Below, in pieces: positions 1-7,219 of a stretch of DNA of 22,281 bases. The stretch is taken from the NCBI GenBank assembly GCA_900546925.1, contig UREV01000030.1, positions 1 to 22,281 on the forward strand, given 5' to 3'. Numbering within the stretch: position 1 is the first letter of the stretch; each line of letters opens with the position of its first letter. Source of the stretch: an uncultured Bacteroides sp. GTDB taxonomy: Bacteria; Bacteroidota; Bacteroidia; Bacteroidales; UBA932. A program made the position numbers and the translations under genes. The notes below the pieces were generated by a model, which saw only the letters and a list, made by a program, of their open reading frames with translations, ran no database searches and had not been told where the DNA came from.

Positions 1-198
1 GCCGACGTTGCGCCCTACATTTTTGAGGATCTGGGACGCGCCTATGCTGTCGTAATGGACTGGCTGTCGTTGGTGATGATTTTATTATTTGTAGTGAGTG
101 TCATTATAGCAGGTCGAAAAAGCAAGGACTACAAATGCAGACACTGCGGAAAGCGATTCGACCGTATTTCCAACGTCGTAGAAGAATTCTTGGATTAA
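1..198 (+). CDS. 3' end of a small membrane/zinc-ribbon protein
   Basis: An open frame enters from the left edge and stops at TAA 196-198, giving 65 C-terminal residues. A hydrophobic stretch (roughly residues 19-37 of the visible part) looks like one membrane segment. It is followed by a basic turn and CRHCGKRF, a CxxC pair of the kind seen in short zinc ribbons, and an acidic tail. The start and any N-terminal domain lie outside the window. I do not recognise the family. The gene ends about 35 bp before the promoter of the next unit, so it belongs to an upstream transcript. Confidence 0.6.
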   Translation, partial: ADVAPYIFEDLGRAYAVVMDWLSLVMILLFVVSVIIAGRKSKDYKCRHCGKRFDRISNVVEEFLD

Positions 199-232
199 CA
201 TTGACTTGGAAAGCAATGAAAGGTAGTTTTAT

Positions 233-263
233 TTTGCCGATATGGAAAGAATAACTACCTTTG
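233..263 (+). promoter_or_regulatory. Bacteroidota-type promoter for the riboswitch transcript
   Basis: TTTG at 233-236 and TACCTTTG at 256-263 are separated by 19 bp, an exact fit to the TTTG / TAnnTTTG consensus of the Bacteroidota housekeeping sigma factor. The predicted start, about 6-8 bp downstream, falls just before the first strand of the FMN aptamer. The RNA would therefore begin almost directly with the riboswitch. Confidence 0.75.
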
Positions 264-271
264 CGGCGCAT

Positions 272-490
272 TACTTCAGGGCAGGGTGAGAATCCCGATC
301 GGCGGTAAGAGTCCGCGAGCCGAAAGGCAGGAGCCGTTGGAACTACGGCACCGACAGTGTTCCCTTGGTATGAGACGGTTTATAGAAGAACAACTATTGT
401 GACATAAATGAATCTGGTGATTCTGTTTTATGATGCTACTTGGAGTTCCTAAGGAATAGTTCTCGAAAGGGTAAGTCTGGATGGAAGAAG
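272..490 (+). promoter_or_regulatory. FMN riboswitch (RFN element)
   Basis: The conserved RFN core is readable in order. GGCAGGGTG and AATCCCG form P2 and its junction. CGGCGGT with CCGCGAG form P3. GCC-GAAA-GGC forms P4. GCCG...CGGC forms P5. CCGACAGT, and far downstream AGTCTGGATG, form P6. P1 is short: CTTC 274-277 with GAAG 484-487. The domain senses flavin mononucleotide and normally represses riboflavin synthesis or transport genes. The P6 arm is expanded by about 110 nt (roughly 360-472) and contains pairable segments such as CCCTT with AAGGG and AACTATT with AATAGTT. The aptamer lies between a promoter and a terminator upstream of a TonB-dependent receptor. Confidence 0.93.
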
Positions 491-537
491 ATGACGACTG
501 ACTTCACGCGTGCAGATGCGTGAGACAGCGTTTGAAG

Positions 538-580
538 CCTTGAATTGTATGCCATGAGTAACAGTTTAAGGTTTTTTTAT
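538..580 (+). terminator. Rho-independent terminator (riboswitch expression platform)
   Basis: Bases 538-548 (CCTTGAATTGT) pair with 561-571 (ACAGTTTAAGG) over 11 positions with two G-U pairs. The loop is 12 nt, and seven T residues follow at 572-578. It ends 3-4 bp before ATG 584. This indicates transcriptional control by the FMN aptamer and argues against starts at 545 or 554, which lie inside the stem-loop. A further hairpin, TCACGC 504-509 with GCGTGA 518-523, sits between aptamer and terminator. GACTT 500-504 could pair with AAGTC 473-477 as a competing structure; that part is inference. Confidence 0.75.
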
Positions 581-583
581 TTT

Positions 584-3007
584 ATGAAGAAAAACTTCAT
601 CCTCATGGGCATCACAATTCTTATGGCCACACCAGCTGTGTGCGCCACAGATGTCCATGGCAACGTAAAAAACGGCGATAAAGCAGCCGTCAAGACAGAG
701 TCGGAGAAAAATGACACCCCGGAAACGACTCTGAACCTTCGCGAGGCGGTCATCAACGCCTATTTCGCCAATCAGAACCGTACCGCTTTGCGCCTTGTGA
801 CCATCGATGAGAAACAACTTCGCGACAGGGGAGCCTCGCGCACCTATCCGGAACTTCTGAAAGGCCTTCCAAGCCTATACGCCACATCTGAAGCCGGAAG
901 CTATGGCGATGCCAAACTGAATATCCGCGGTTTCGGTCAGGAAAACATCGCTGTCCTTCTGAACGGCATCCCGATCAGCGGCCTGGTAAGCGGCGGAATG
1001 TATTGGAACAACTGGATGGGCCTCGCTGATGCCACCTGGGCTGTCCAGGTCCAGAAAGGAGTGGGCGCGTCAATGCTCTCAGACGGTTCAGTAGGAGGCT
1101 CTGTAAACATCATCACGGAATCACCATCCGACGACTTCTCATTCGAAATAGGATCATACGCCACGATCTATCCAAAATCATCAGGATCCGGCAGCATTGG
1201 CGCAGGCCCTTTTAAAGAATACATTAAATTCAACAGCGGCGCCCTTCCGCATGGCTGGTCCATGAACCTCATGGCATCGTATGTCGGCGGAAAGGGCTAT
1301 GTCCAGTCGACTTCGGTGAGCTCATACGCCTATATGCTGAACATCGCCAAAAACTTCGGAACTGAACACCATCTCATATTCACCGCATTAGGCTCTCCGG
1401 AACGTCACGAACAACGCTCCTCCAGACTAAGTGCTGAAGAAGTAGAAAAATATGGCAGAAATTACAGCAAAAACTGGGGCTATCGTGATGGTAAACCCTT
1501 CAATATCAGCTTGAATAATTACTTTAAGCCATATTTCACCATCCAGCATATCTGGGACGGGGAACGTGTCTCCATGAAAAACTCCATCTATCTTGCAATC
1601 GGAAACGGCGGCGGTAGATGGTCAGAAACCAAGGGAAAACCTATCGCTTCATACGTTACTGGCGACGGACACATCGACTGGGACAAAGTCATTGACACAA
1701 ACCGGAACGACGACGGGTCGGCGAAGAACATTTTGAGCCAATACATGGCAGGGAATACTCAGTTGGGCGCGATAGCCAGCCTGGAATACAGACTTTCAAG
1801 AAATTGGAAAATCGGCGGCGGCGTGAACGCCCAGCTCTATCATACTTGGGAGCATGAGAAAATCACTGACCTTCTCGGGGCGGACTGGTGGTATGAAGAC
1901 TATGCCTCCAAATCCCTCGCGGGAGTGGCAGGACGCGATTGCGTGAAAAAAGTAGGGGACTATGTTAGGACAAACAACGGTAAACGAATCTACCATGGAA
2001 CTGCCTATTTTACAGCTGCTTACGAATCTGATAAACTGAACGCCGACTTGGGTGTTTCCGTTTTTGGCAGCTCCAATCAGCGCTGGGATAAATATAATTA
2101 CATTGGCGACAACTTAGATAGCGACGTTGCTCACGGATTCGGGGCCAGCATAAAAGGCGGCGTGCTTTACAAAGCCGGACGCAGACATAGCATCTACGCT
2201 AACGGCGGATGGTACAGCCGTTTACCATATAGCAACGTATGGTTTTCTTCGGGAAACAACGAGATTACCCACGGCGTGAAAAACGAAAAGAACATCCTCG
2301 GCGAACTCGGCTGGAAATATGTGTGGAACACCGGAAAAGTAGAACTGACAGGTTACGCCGCATGGTGGAAAAACAGAACATTGATGTCCGGAAAATACCG
2401 TCAGCTGGACGCGGAAGACGCCAGATATATGGTTACCGGACTCGACGCGTTGCACACCGGAATCGAGCTTAGCACCTTCCAGAGGGTCTCCAATTGGTTG
2501 GAAGTCAATGCCTTCGCTTCGATCGGAAACTGGCGCTGGAAGAATGACGTGAATGCCATAATCTACGACGACTATTCAGGAATCGAGATGGGTCGGGTCA
2601 ATGTCTTCTGCGACAATCTCCCTGTAGCGGATGCCCCTCAGACTCAAATCGGCGCATCTCCGAAGTTTATGCTTCCGGCTGGTTTTACTGCGACTGTCGA
2701 TTGGCAGTTCAATGACCGTATGTATGCTGATTTCGACCCACTTACGAGAAATAATCCGGATGATCGTGAACATTCATATCGTTACCCAAGCTATCATCTT
2801 TTCGGCGCCTCTGTCTCATGGGTGAAAGCGTGGAACATTAACGCGGACCGGAAAATTAGTCTGAATGTATTCATGCGTGGCGACAATCTTTTCGACACCA
2901 CATACATCGAGAGAGGAAAAGACGGTGCGAATCATGATCTGGCCACATTCCGCGGCTACTGGGGATTCGGAAGAACTTTCTCATTTGGCGTCAGAATAGT
3001 TCTATAG
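584..3007 (+). CDS. TonB-dependent outer-membrane receptor, candidate flavin transporter
   Basis: The 807-residue product would be an energised outer-membrane transporter working with TonB-ExbB-ExbD. The chosen start (MKKNFIL) gives a signal peptide with a hydrophobic core and a cleavage-like AVCA near residue 21. The plug domain covers roughly residues 60-180, with LNIRGFGQ and VLLNGIPI motifs and a GGSVNIITE end. The rest is rich in alternating aromatic and polar strands typical of the 22-strand barrel, ending in FSFGVRIVL. There is no SusC-like carboxypeptidase-regulatory domain at the N-terminus, so it resembles vitamin, cobalamin or siderophore receptors more than glycan SusC proteins. 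No SusD partner follows. The FMN riboswitch and terminator directly upstream suggest the substrate is riboflavin or another flavin. That assignment is inferred from regulation, not from sequence motifs. Confidence 0.9.
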   Translation: MKKNFILMGITILMATPAVCATDVHGNVKNGDKAAVKTESEKNDTPETTLNLREAVINAYFANQNRTALRLVTIDEKQLRDRGASRTYPELLKGLPSLYATSEAGSYGDAKLNIRGFGQENIAVLLNGIPISGLVSGGMYWNNWMGLADATWAVQVQKGVGASMLSDGSVGGSVNIITESPSDDFSFEIGSYATIYPKSSGSGSIGAGPFKEYIKFNSGALPHGWSMNLMASYVGGKGYVQSTSVSSYAYMLNIAKNFGTEHHLIFTALGSPERHEQRSSRLSAEEVEKYGRNYSKNWGYRDGKPFNISLNNYFKPYFTIQHIWDGERVSMKNSIYLAIGNGGGRWSETKGKPIASYVTGDGHIDWDKVIDTNRNDDGSAKNILSQYMAGNTQLGAIASLEYRLSRNWKIGGGVNAQLYHTWEHEKITDLLGADWWYEDYASKSLAGVAGRDCVKKVGDYVRTNNGKRIYHGTAYFTAAYESDKLNADLGVSVFGSSNQRWDKYNYIGDNLDSDVAHGFGASIKGGVLYKAGRRHSIYANGGWYSRLPYSNVWFSSGNNEITHGVKNEKNILGELGWKYVWNTGKVELTGYAAWWKNRTLMSGKYRQLDAEDARYMVTGLDALHTGIELSTFQRVSNWLEVNAFASIGNWRWKNDVNAIIYDDYSGIEMGRVNVFCDNLPVADAPQTQIGASPKFMLPAGFTATVDWQFNDRMYADFDPLTRNNPDDREHSYRYPSYHLFGASVSWVKAWNINADRKISLNVFMRGDNLFDTTYIERGKDGANHDLATFRGYWGFGRTFSFGVRIVL

Positions 3008-3028
3008 GGATACTAAACCGGTTTTTAA

Positions 3029-3060
3029 TTTTAACAAATGCTGGATTTCGCGTATATTTG
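3029..3060 (+). promoter_or_regulatory. Promoter of the envelope-glycosylation operon
   Basis: TATATTTG at 3053-3060 is a perfect TAnnTTTG -7 element about 30 bp before ATG 3090. The -33 side is weak: only TTTTAA at 3029-3034, with no TTTG. It separates the glycosyltransferase operon from the riboswitch-controlled receptor gene. I see no strong terminator between 3007 and 3050. Confidence 0.5.
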
Positions 3061-3089
3061 TATTTAGTACCAAAATTATTTGCAGATAT

Positions 3090-3821
3090 ATGAACAAGAC
3101 AGGCGAATACAAGTTTACGATAATTGTTCCGGTCTACAATGAAGTAGACAATATATACGCATTGGAAAAGGCCATTTCGGAGTTTCTCCCTAAAAGCATC
3201 TATAAAGCTTGTGCGCTTTTTGTCAATGATGGTTCATCAGACGGCAGTCTGGCGCGAATCCAGGAAGTTTGTGCACGAAATAAAGATTTCTATTATATAA
3301 GTTTTGTAAAGAACGCAGGATTGAGTGCTGCTATCAAGGCAGGTTTCGATTATACTTGCTCTGACTATGTCGGCTACATGGATGCGGATCTCCAGACCAC
3401 TCCGGACGATTTTAATCTCCTCCTCGAAGGCATTGACAAAAACAGCATGATGATCGGAATTCGTGCGAACCGACAGGATACTTTCTTCAAGCGATTCCAG
3501 TCGAAATTCGCGAACGGCTTCCGCAAGATGATGACCCATGATGGGGCGACGGATACGGGATGCCCGCTCAAGGTGCTCAGGACGGATGTGGCCAAGCGTA
3601 TTCCGATGTTCAAAGGCATGCACAGGTTCCTTCCTGCATTGGTCCTTCTTCAGGATGGCGGCTGTTATGGTCAAGTGCCTGTAAGACATTTTCCTCGCGT
3701 GGCCGGCAAATCGAAATATCATCTCTGGAACAGGCTTTTCGGACCTTTCGCTGACTGTTTTGCTTACAGATGGATGAAGCCGCGCTATATCAACTATAAG
3801 GTGGGGGAGAATAATCTGTAG
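3090..3821 (+). CDS. GT2 glycosyltransferase, polyprenyl-phosphate sugar synthase type
   Basis: This 243-residue family 2 glycosyltransferase probably transfers a sugar from a nucleotide donor to a polyprenyl phosphate on the cytoplasmic face of the inner membrane, like DPM1, ArnC or RgtE. The N-terminal IIVPVYNE, NDGSSDGS (residues 46-53) and YMDADLQTTP (around residue 96) are the nucleotide-binding and DxD motifs of the group. The C-terminal membrane helices of ArnC/GtrB proteins are absent, which makes it closer to soluble DPM1-type enzymes. It opens a run of genes with 3-bp gaps or overlaps (LAB_N, ArnT-like, epimerase) and so probably makes the lipid-linked donor for the ArnT-like enzyme. 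The sugar is not readable from the sequence. Confidence 0.88.
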   Translation: MNKTGEYKFTIIVPVYNEVDNIYALEKAISEFLPKSIYKACALFVNDGSSDGSLARIQEVCARNKDFYYISFVKNAGLSAAIKAGFDYTCSDYVGYMDADLQTTPDDFNLLLEGIDKNSMMIGIRANRQDTFFKRFQSKFANGFRKMMTHDGATDTGCPLKVLRTDVAKRIPMFKGMHRFLPALVLLQDGGCYGQVPVRHFPRVAGKSKYHLWNRLFGPFADCFAYRWMKPRYINYKVGENNL

Positions 3822-3824
3822 TTT

Positions 3825-4478
3825 ATGGCGGATATTCATAACATTTCGGCAGGGATCATACTGGCAATCGGTTTTACCGCCCAGTTGTTCTTCTCGCTGA
3901 GGACTCTTTTCCAGTGGTGGAAGTCGGAGAAAGCCAAAAAAGTGGTTTCTCCGTCTGCTTATTGGGTTTTGAGTGTCATCGGCTCTTATCTGTTTTTCGT
4001 CTACGGAATCCTGCGGGATGATTTTTCCATCGTTCTCGGACAGTTGATTTCATATTACATATATCTGTGGAACCTGAACGCAAAGGGCATTTGGAAACGC
4101 TTAGGTCTTGTGTTACAGACGATTCTGCTCGCGACGCCCGTCGTGGCCGTGTTGCTTATGATACAGGATGCACAGACATATGTCGCCAATTTCTTCAGAA
4201 ACGAGGATATTCCGTTCTGGCTCGTGATCTTCGGTTCGGCTGGTCAGATAATTTTCACGCTTCGTTTCGTATACCAATACATTTACTCGCACAGGCGTCA
4301 CCAGTCGACGCTTCCGACCGGATTCTGGGGCATCAGCCTGTTCGGTTCCAGCGTGATTATCGCTTACGGAATCTTCCGTCTGGATCCTGTGCTCATTTTG
4401 GGCCAATCATTTGGTTTTGTGGCATATATACGTAATCTCGTCATAGGTTTCAAGGAAAAAAATGAAGTTAAAAAATAA
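3825..4478 (+). CDS. LAB_N (lipid A biosynthesis N-terminal domain) membrane protein
   Basis: The 217-residue integral membrane protein contains two copies of the LAB_N unit. The first is around residues 13-75 (FTAQLFFSLRTLFQWW, VLSVIGSYLFFVYGI, GQLISYYIYLWNL). The second is around residues 135-205 (GQIIFTLRFVYQYI, GISLFGSSVIIAYGI, GQSFGFVAYIRNL). Such proteins have a small PQ-loop-like fold and recur between a GT2 enzyme and an ArnT/PMT-type transferase. They may handle the lipid-linked sugar or its flipping, but the role is not established. It starts 3 bp after the GT2 stop, and its last 17 bp overlap the start of the next gene, indicating translational coupling. Confidence 0.88.
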   Translation: MADIHNISAGIILAIGFTAQLFFSLRTLFQWWKSEKAKKVVSPSAYWVLSVIGSYLFFVYGILRDDFSIVLGQLISYYIYLWNLNAKGIWKRLGLVLQTILLATPVVAVLLMIQDAQTYVANFFRNEDIPFWLVIFGSAGQIIFTLRFVYQYIYSHRRHQSTLPTGFWGISLFGSSVIIAYGIFRLDPVLILGQSFGFVAYIRNLVIGFKEKNEVKK

Positions 4479-6195
4479 CTATTTCGCAAAACATCCGTTG
4501 GTCGCGGTCTTTCTGTTTACTTTCATCTGTCTTCTCCCGGAGATGCTGATGAGAGACTTTACTCCGTCCAACGAACTGAGATATCTGAGCATCGCTGATG
4601 AAGCGCTCAGAGACGGTCATTTCTTCGCATTCTTCAATCATGGGCTGGCCTATGCCGACAAACCGCCTCTATATATCTGGCTGGTAATGCTTTGCAAGGT
4701 GCTTTTCGGTACGCATTCCAGCTTCGCGCTCAGTATGTTGTCCGTCGTTCCTGCATTCGTAATCGTTTGGCTGATGGACCGTTGGGTTATGTCCAATGCC
4801 AAGGCTACTGACAGGATGGCTTTGGCTATGCTTTTGCTTACCAGCATAATGTTCCTCGGAACCATGGCTGTTATCCGTATGGATATGCTGATGTGCATGT
4901 TCATCGTTATGGCGATGTTTACTTTCTGGAGAATGTATGAGCTTGATAGTGATGGACTTGAAGATCCGCGCAACGCTGCTGTCTATAAGAAATGCAGCTG
5001 GCTTCTGCCTGTATGGATATTCATGGCGCTCTTCACGAAAGGCCCTGTTGGTCTGCTTGTTCCGCCACTTTCCATCATAGTATTCCTCGCCGTAAAACGC
5101 AAATGGCGTGAGATCGGCAAATATCTCGGATGGAAAACCTGGGGAGTAATCGCAGGACTCTGTATCGTCTGGTTTTCATGCGTTTACATCGACGGCGGCA
5201 AATCTTACTTGGACAATTTGCTGTTCAAGCAGACCATGGGACGTGCTGTCAATGCTTTTACTCATAGCCGTCCGTTCTGGTTTTATGCGGTCGCAATACT
5301 TTGGTGCATAGCTCCTTATACATTTTTGTTACTCGGTGCGCTCGGTATATCGATCTGGCCAAGACGCCATAAGAATGTGGAGATTCCTGCAAGGGAAGTA
5401 AAGTCTGACAAAGAGGTGCTCTTCTTGAGTGTAATTTTCACTACATTCCTGATGCTCAGCATGTTCAGCTCGAAACTTCCAGTCTATCTCGTGCCGATTT
5501 TCCCGTTCCTCGCATACCTGTTCCCGCTCGTCATAAGCCGCAAAGGCGCCCGCCTCTGGGTCGGCTGGGCGATAGGAATACCTGCTGCAATCCTGATGCT
5601 CGCCGGACTCGCATGCCTGCTAATTCTTTCTGGCATTGTCAATGCCGATGTAATTCATTCATTGACAGGTGAATATACTTTCATATTTTCGGCGCCTGTC
5701 AAGATTGCCGCTGTTTTATGTCTTGTAGGCAATGCGATTGCGATATGGTTCCTTATCAGAAATAAGCAGTGGAATCTTCCTGTCTTTATGGTAGGATCCT
5801 CATTACTGTTAACGATTTACGCTGCCTCAGGTGTGCTGTCTTCAGCAAATGCCTATATGGGTTATAGAGAAATTTGTAGGGAGGTGCCTACAGGTACGGA
5901 AGTAGTGACGCTGTTCCTTCATAGACCTGAAAACATAGATGTTTATGTCGGACGCGAAACTACGAATTTGGGCAAGGATCTCGATGCCTTCTTAAATATG
6001 GCTGCAGACAGTACAAAGGCATTGACCCTAATCACGAAAGAATCCGAATTGGACAAAAATCCTGAATTGCGGGAATTTGTATATAGTTCAGGCACAGCGG
6101 CTTTCTCCGGTCCTTATTGCACGGTTACCCGCATTCCGGGTCATCGTCCTGTCAGAGATGAAGTTGCGCCGGAAGGTGTTAAAATAGACGAATAA
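4462..6195 (+). CDS. ArnT-like (GT-C, PMT superfamily) lipid A glycosyltransferase
   Basis: This 577-residue polytopic inner-membrane protein belongs to the GT-C fold. The N-terminal region has the ArnT/PMT hallmark after the first helix: an acidic ELRYLSIADEAL loop followed by NHGLAYADKPPLYIWL. About 11-12 hydrophobic segments follow up to residue 480, then a soluble periplasmic C-terminal part. Family members move a sugar from polyprenyl phosphate to lipid A or another periplasmic acceptor. With the upstream GT2 gene (donor synthesis) and the downstream epimerase (nucleotide-sugar supply), the simplest reading is sugar decoration of lipid A. The sugar and acceptor are inferred. The gene overlaps LAB_N by 17 bp and the epimerase by 1 bp (TAATG). 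Confidence 0.87.
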   Translation: MKLKNNYFAKHPLVAVFLFTFICLLPEMLMRDFTPSNELRYLSIADEALRDGHFFAFFNHGLAYADKPPLYIWLVMLCKVLFGTHSSFALSMLSVVPAFVIVWLMDRWVMSNAKATDRMALAMLLLTSIMFLGTMAVIRMDMLMCMFIVMAMFTFWRMYELDSDGLEDPRNAAVYKKCSWLLPVWIFMALFTKGPVGLLVPPLSIIVFLAVKRKWREIGKYLGWKTWGVIAGLCIVWFSCVYIDGGKSYLDNLLFKQTMGRAVNAFTHSRPFWFYAVAILWCIAPYTFLLLGALGISIWPRRHKNVEIPAREVKSDKEVLFLSVIFTTFLMLSMFSSKLPVYLVPIFPFLAYLFPLVISRKGARLWVGWAIGIPAAILMLAGLACLLILSGIVNADVIHSLTGEYTFIFSAPVKIAAVLCLVGNAIAIWFLIRNKQWNLPVFMVGSSLLLTIYAASGVLSSANAYMGYREICREVPTGTEVVTLFLHRPENIDVYVGRETTNLGKDLDAFLNMAADSTKALTLITKESELDKNPELREFVYSSGTAAFSGPYCTVTRIPGHRPVRDEVAPEGVKIDE

Positions 6196-7214
6196 TGAGA
6201 ATTTTAGTTACCGGTGCGGCCGGATTCATAGGCTCACGACTTTTGCAGAAATTGGCAGAAGAGGGACATGAGGTCCTCGGTTTGGACAACATAAATGATT
6301 ATTATAATGTAGAACTTAAGTTCGGACGTCTGGCAGACTGTGGCATTCACAAGCCGATTGTTTCCAAGAGTCTGATCAATAGTTCGAAGTATAAAAATGC
6401 AGGGTTTATAAAAATGGATCTCTGCGATAAGACAGCGTTGGATATTATGTTCAAGGAGGCGAAGTTCGACACTGTGGTGAATCTTGCTGCGCAGGCAGGT
6501 GTAAGGTATTCTATTTCAAATCCTTACTCTTATCTGCATAGTAATCTTGAGGGTTTTCTGAATGTGCTTGAAGCCTGCAGGAATTTCGGCGTGAAGCATT
6601 TGGTTTTCGCTTCTTCCAGCTCTATTTATGGTCTTAATTCGAAAGTCCCTTATTCAGAGGCTGACAAGGCTGATTCTCCAGTGAGTCTCTATGCTGCCAC
6701 CAAGAAGTCAAATGAGCTTATGGCTCACGCTTACAGTAAGTTATATGGCTTCAGGTGTACAGGATTGCGTTTCTTTACGGTTTATGGACCGTGGGGGAGA
6801 CCTGATATGGCTCCGATGTTGTTCTCCAGAGCTATTTCTGCCGGGGAGCCGATAAAGGTGTTCAACAACGGGGATATGCTCCGCGATTTTACTTATATCG
6901 ATGATATCGTGGATGGAACTTCGAGAGTGGTTCTAGGTGAGCCTGTCGACCATGGTGAGGTTCCGTTCAATGTCTACAATATCGGTTGCTCTCATCCGGT
7001 GCGACTGATGGACTTTATAAAAGAGCTTGAGGAATCGCTTGGCTGTGCGGCTATTAAAGAGTTTTTGCCGATGCAGCCGGGGGATGTTTATGAGACGTAT
7101 GCTGATACGTCAGCCCTGGAAAGAGATTATGGTTACAAGCCTACCACTACCTTACATGAAGGCGTGGAAAAATTCATAAGTTGGTTCCGTTCAGATAGAA
7201 ATCCATTAAAATAA
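6195..7214 (+). CDS. NAD-dependent nucleotide-sugar epimerase (UDP-glucuronate 4-epimerase-like)
   Basis: This is a 339-residue extended-SDR enzyme. The Rossmann motif TGAAGFIG lies at residues 6-13 and the catalytic Ser region in FASSSSIYG near residue 137. The YAATK Tyr-Lys pair lies near residue 167, and substrate-domain motifs include RFFTVYGPWGRPDMAP. The LGLDNINDYYNVELK segment and overall length match the UDP-glucuronate 4-epimerase/CapI group better than GalE, so UDP-galacturonate is a reasonable product, but other C4 epimerisations cannot be excluded. It overlaps the ArnT-like gene by 1 bp and ends 5 bp before the SulP gene. Operon position suggests it supplies the sugar used by the GT2/ArnT pair. 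Confidence 0.88.
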   Translation: MRILVTGAAGFIGSRLLQKLAEEGHEVLGLDNINDYYNVELKFGRLADCGIHKPIVSKSLINSSKYKNAGFIKMDLCDKTALDIMFKEAKFDTVVNLAAQAGVRYSISNPYSYLHSNLEGFLNVLEACRNFGVKHLVFASSSSIYGLNSKVPYSEADKADSPVSLYAATKKSNELMAHAYSKLYGFRCTGLRFFTVYGPWGRPDMAPMLFSRAISAGEPIKVFNNGDMLRDFTYIDDIVDGTSRVVLGEPVDHGEVPFNVYNIGCSHPVRLMDFIKELEESLGCAAIKEFLPMQPGDVYETYADTSALERDYGYKPTTTLHEGVEKFISWFRSDRNPLK

Positions 7215-7219
7215 TTATC

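Noticed and set aside
3237..3839. A 200-codon minus-strand ORF
   Set aside because: It is the antisense shadow of the GT2 gene, whose motifs and spacing are convincing.
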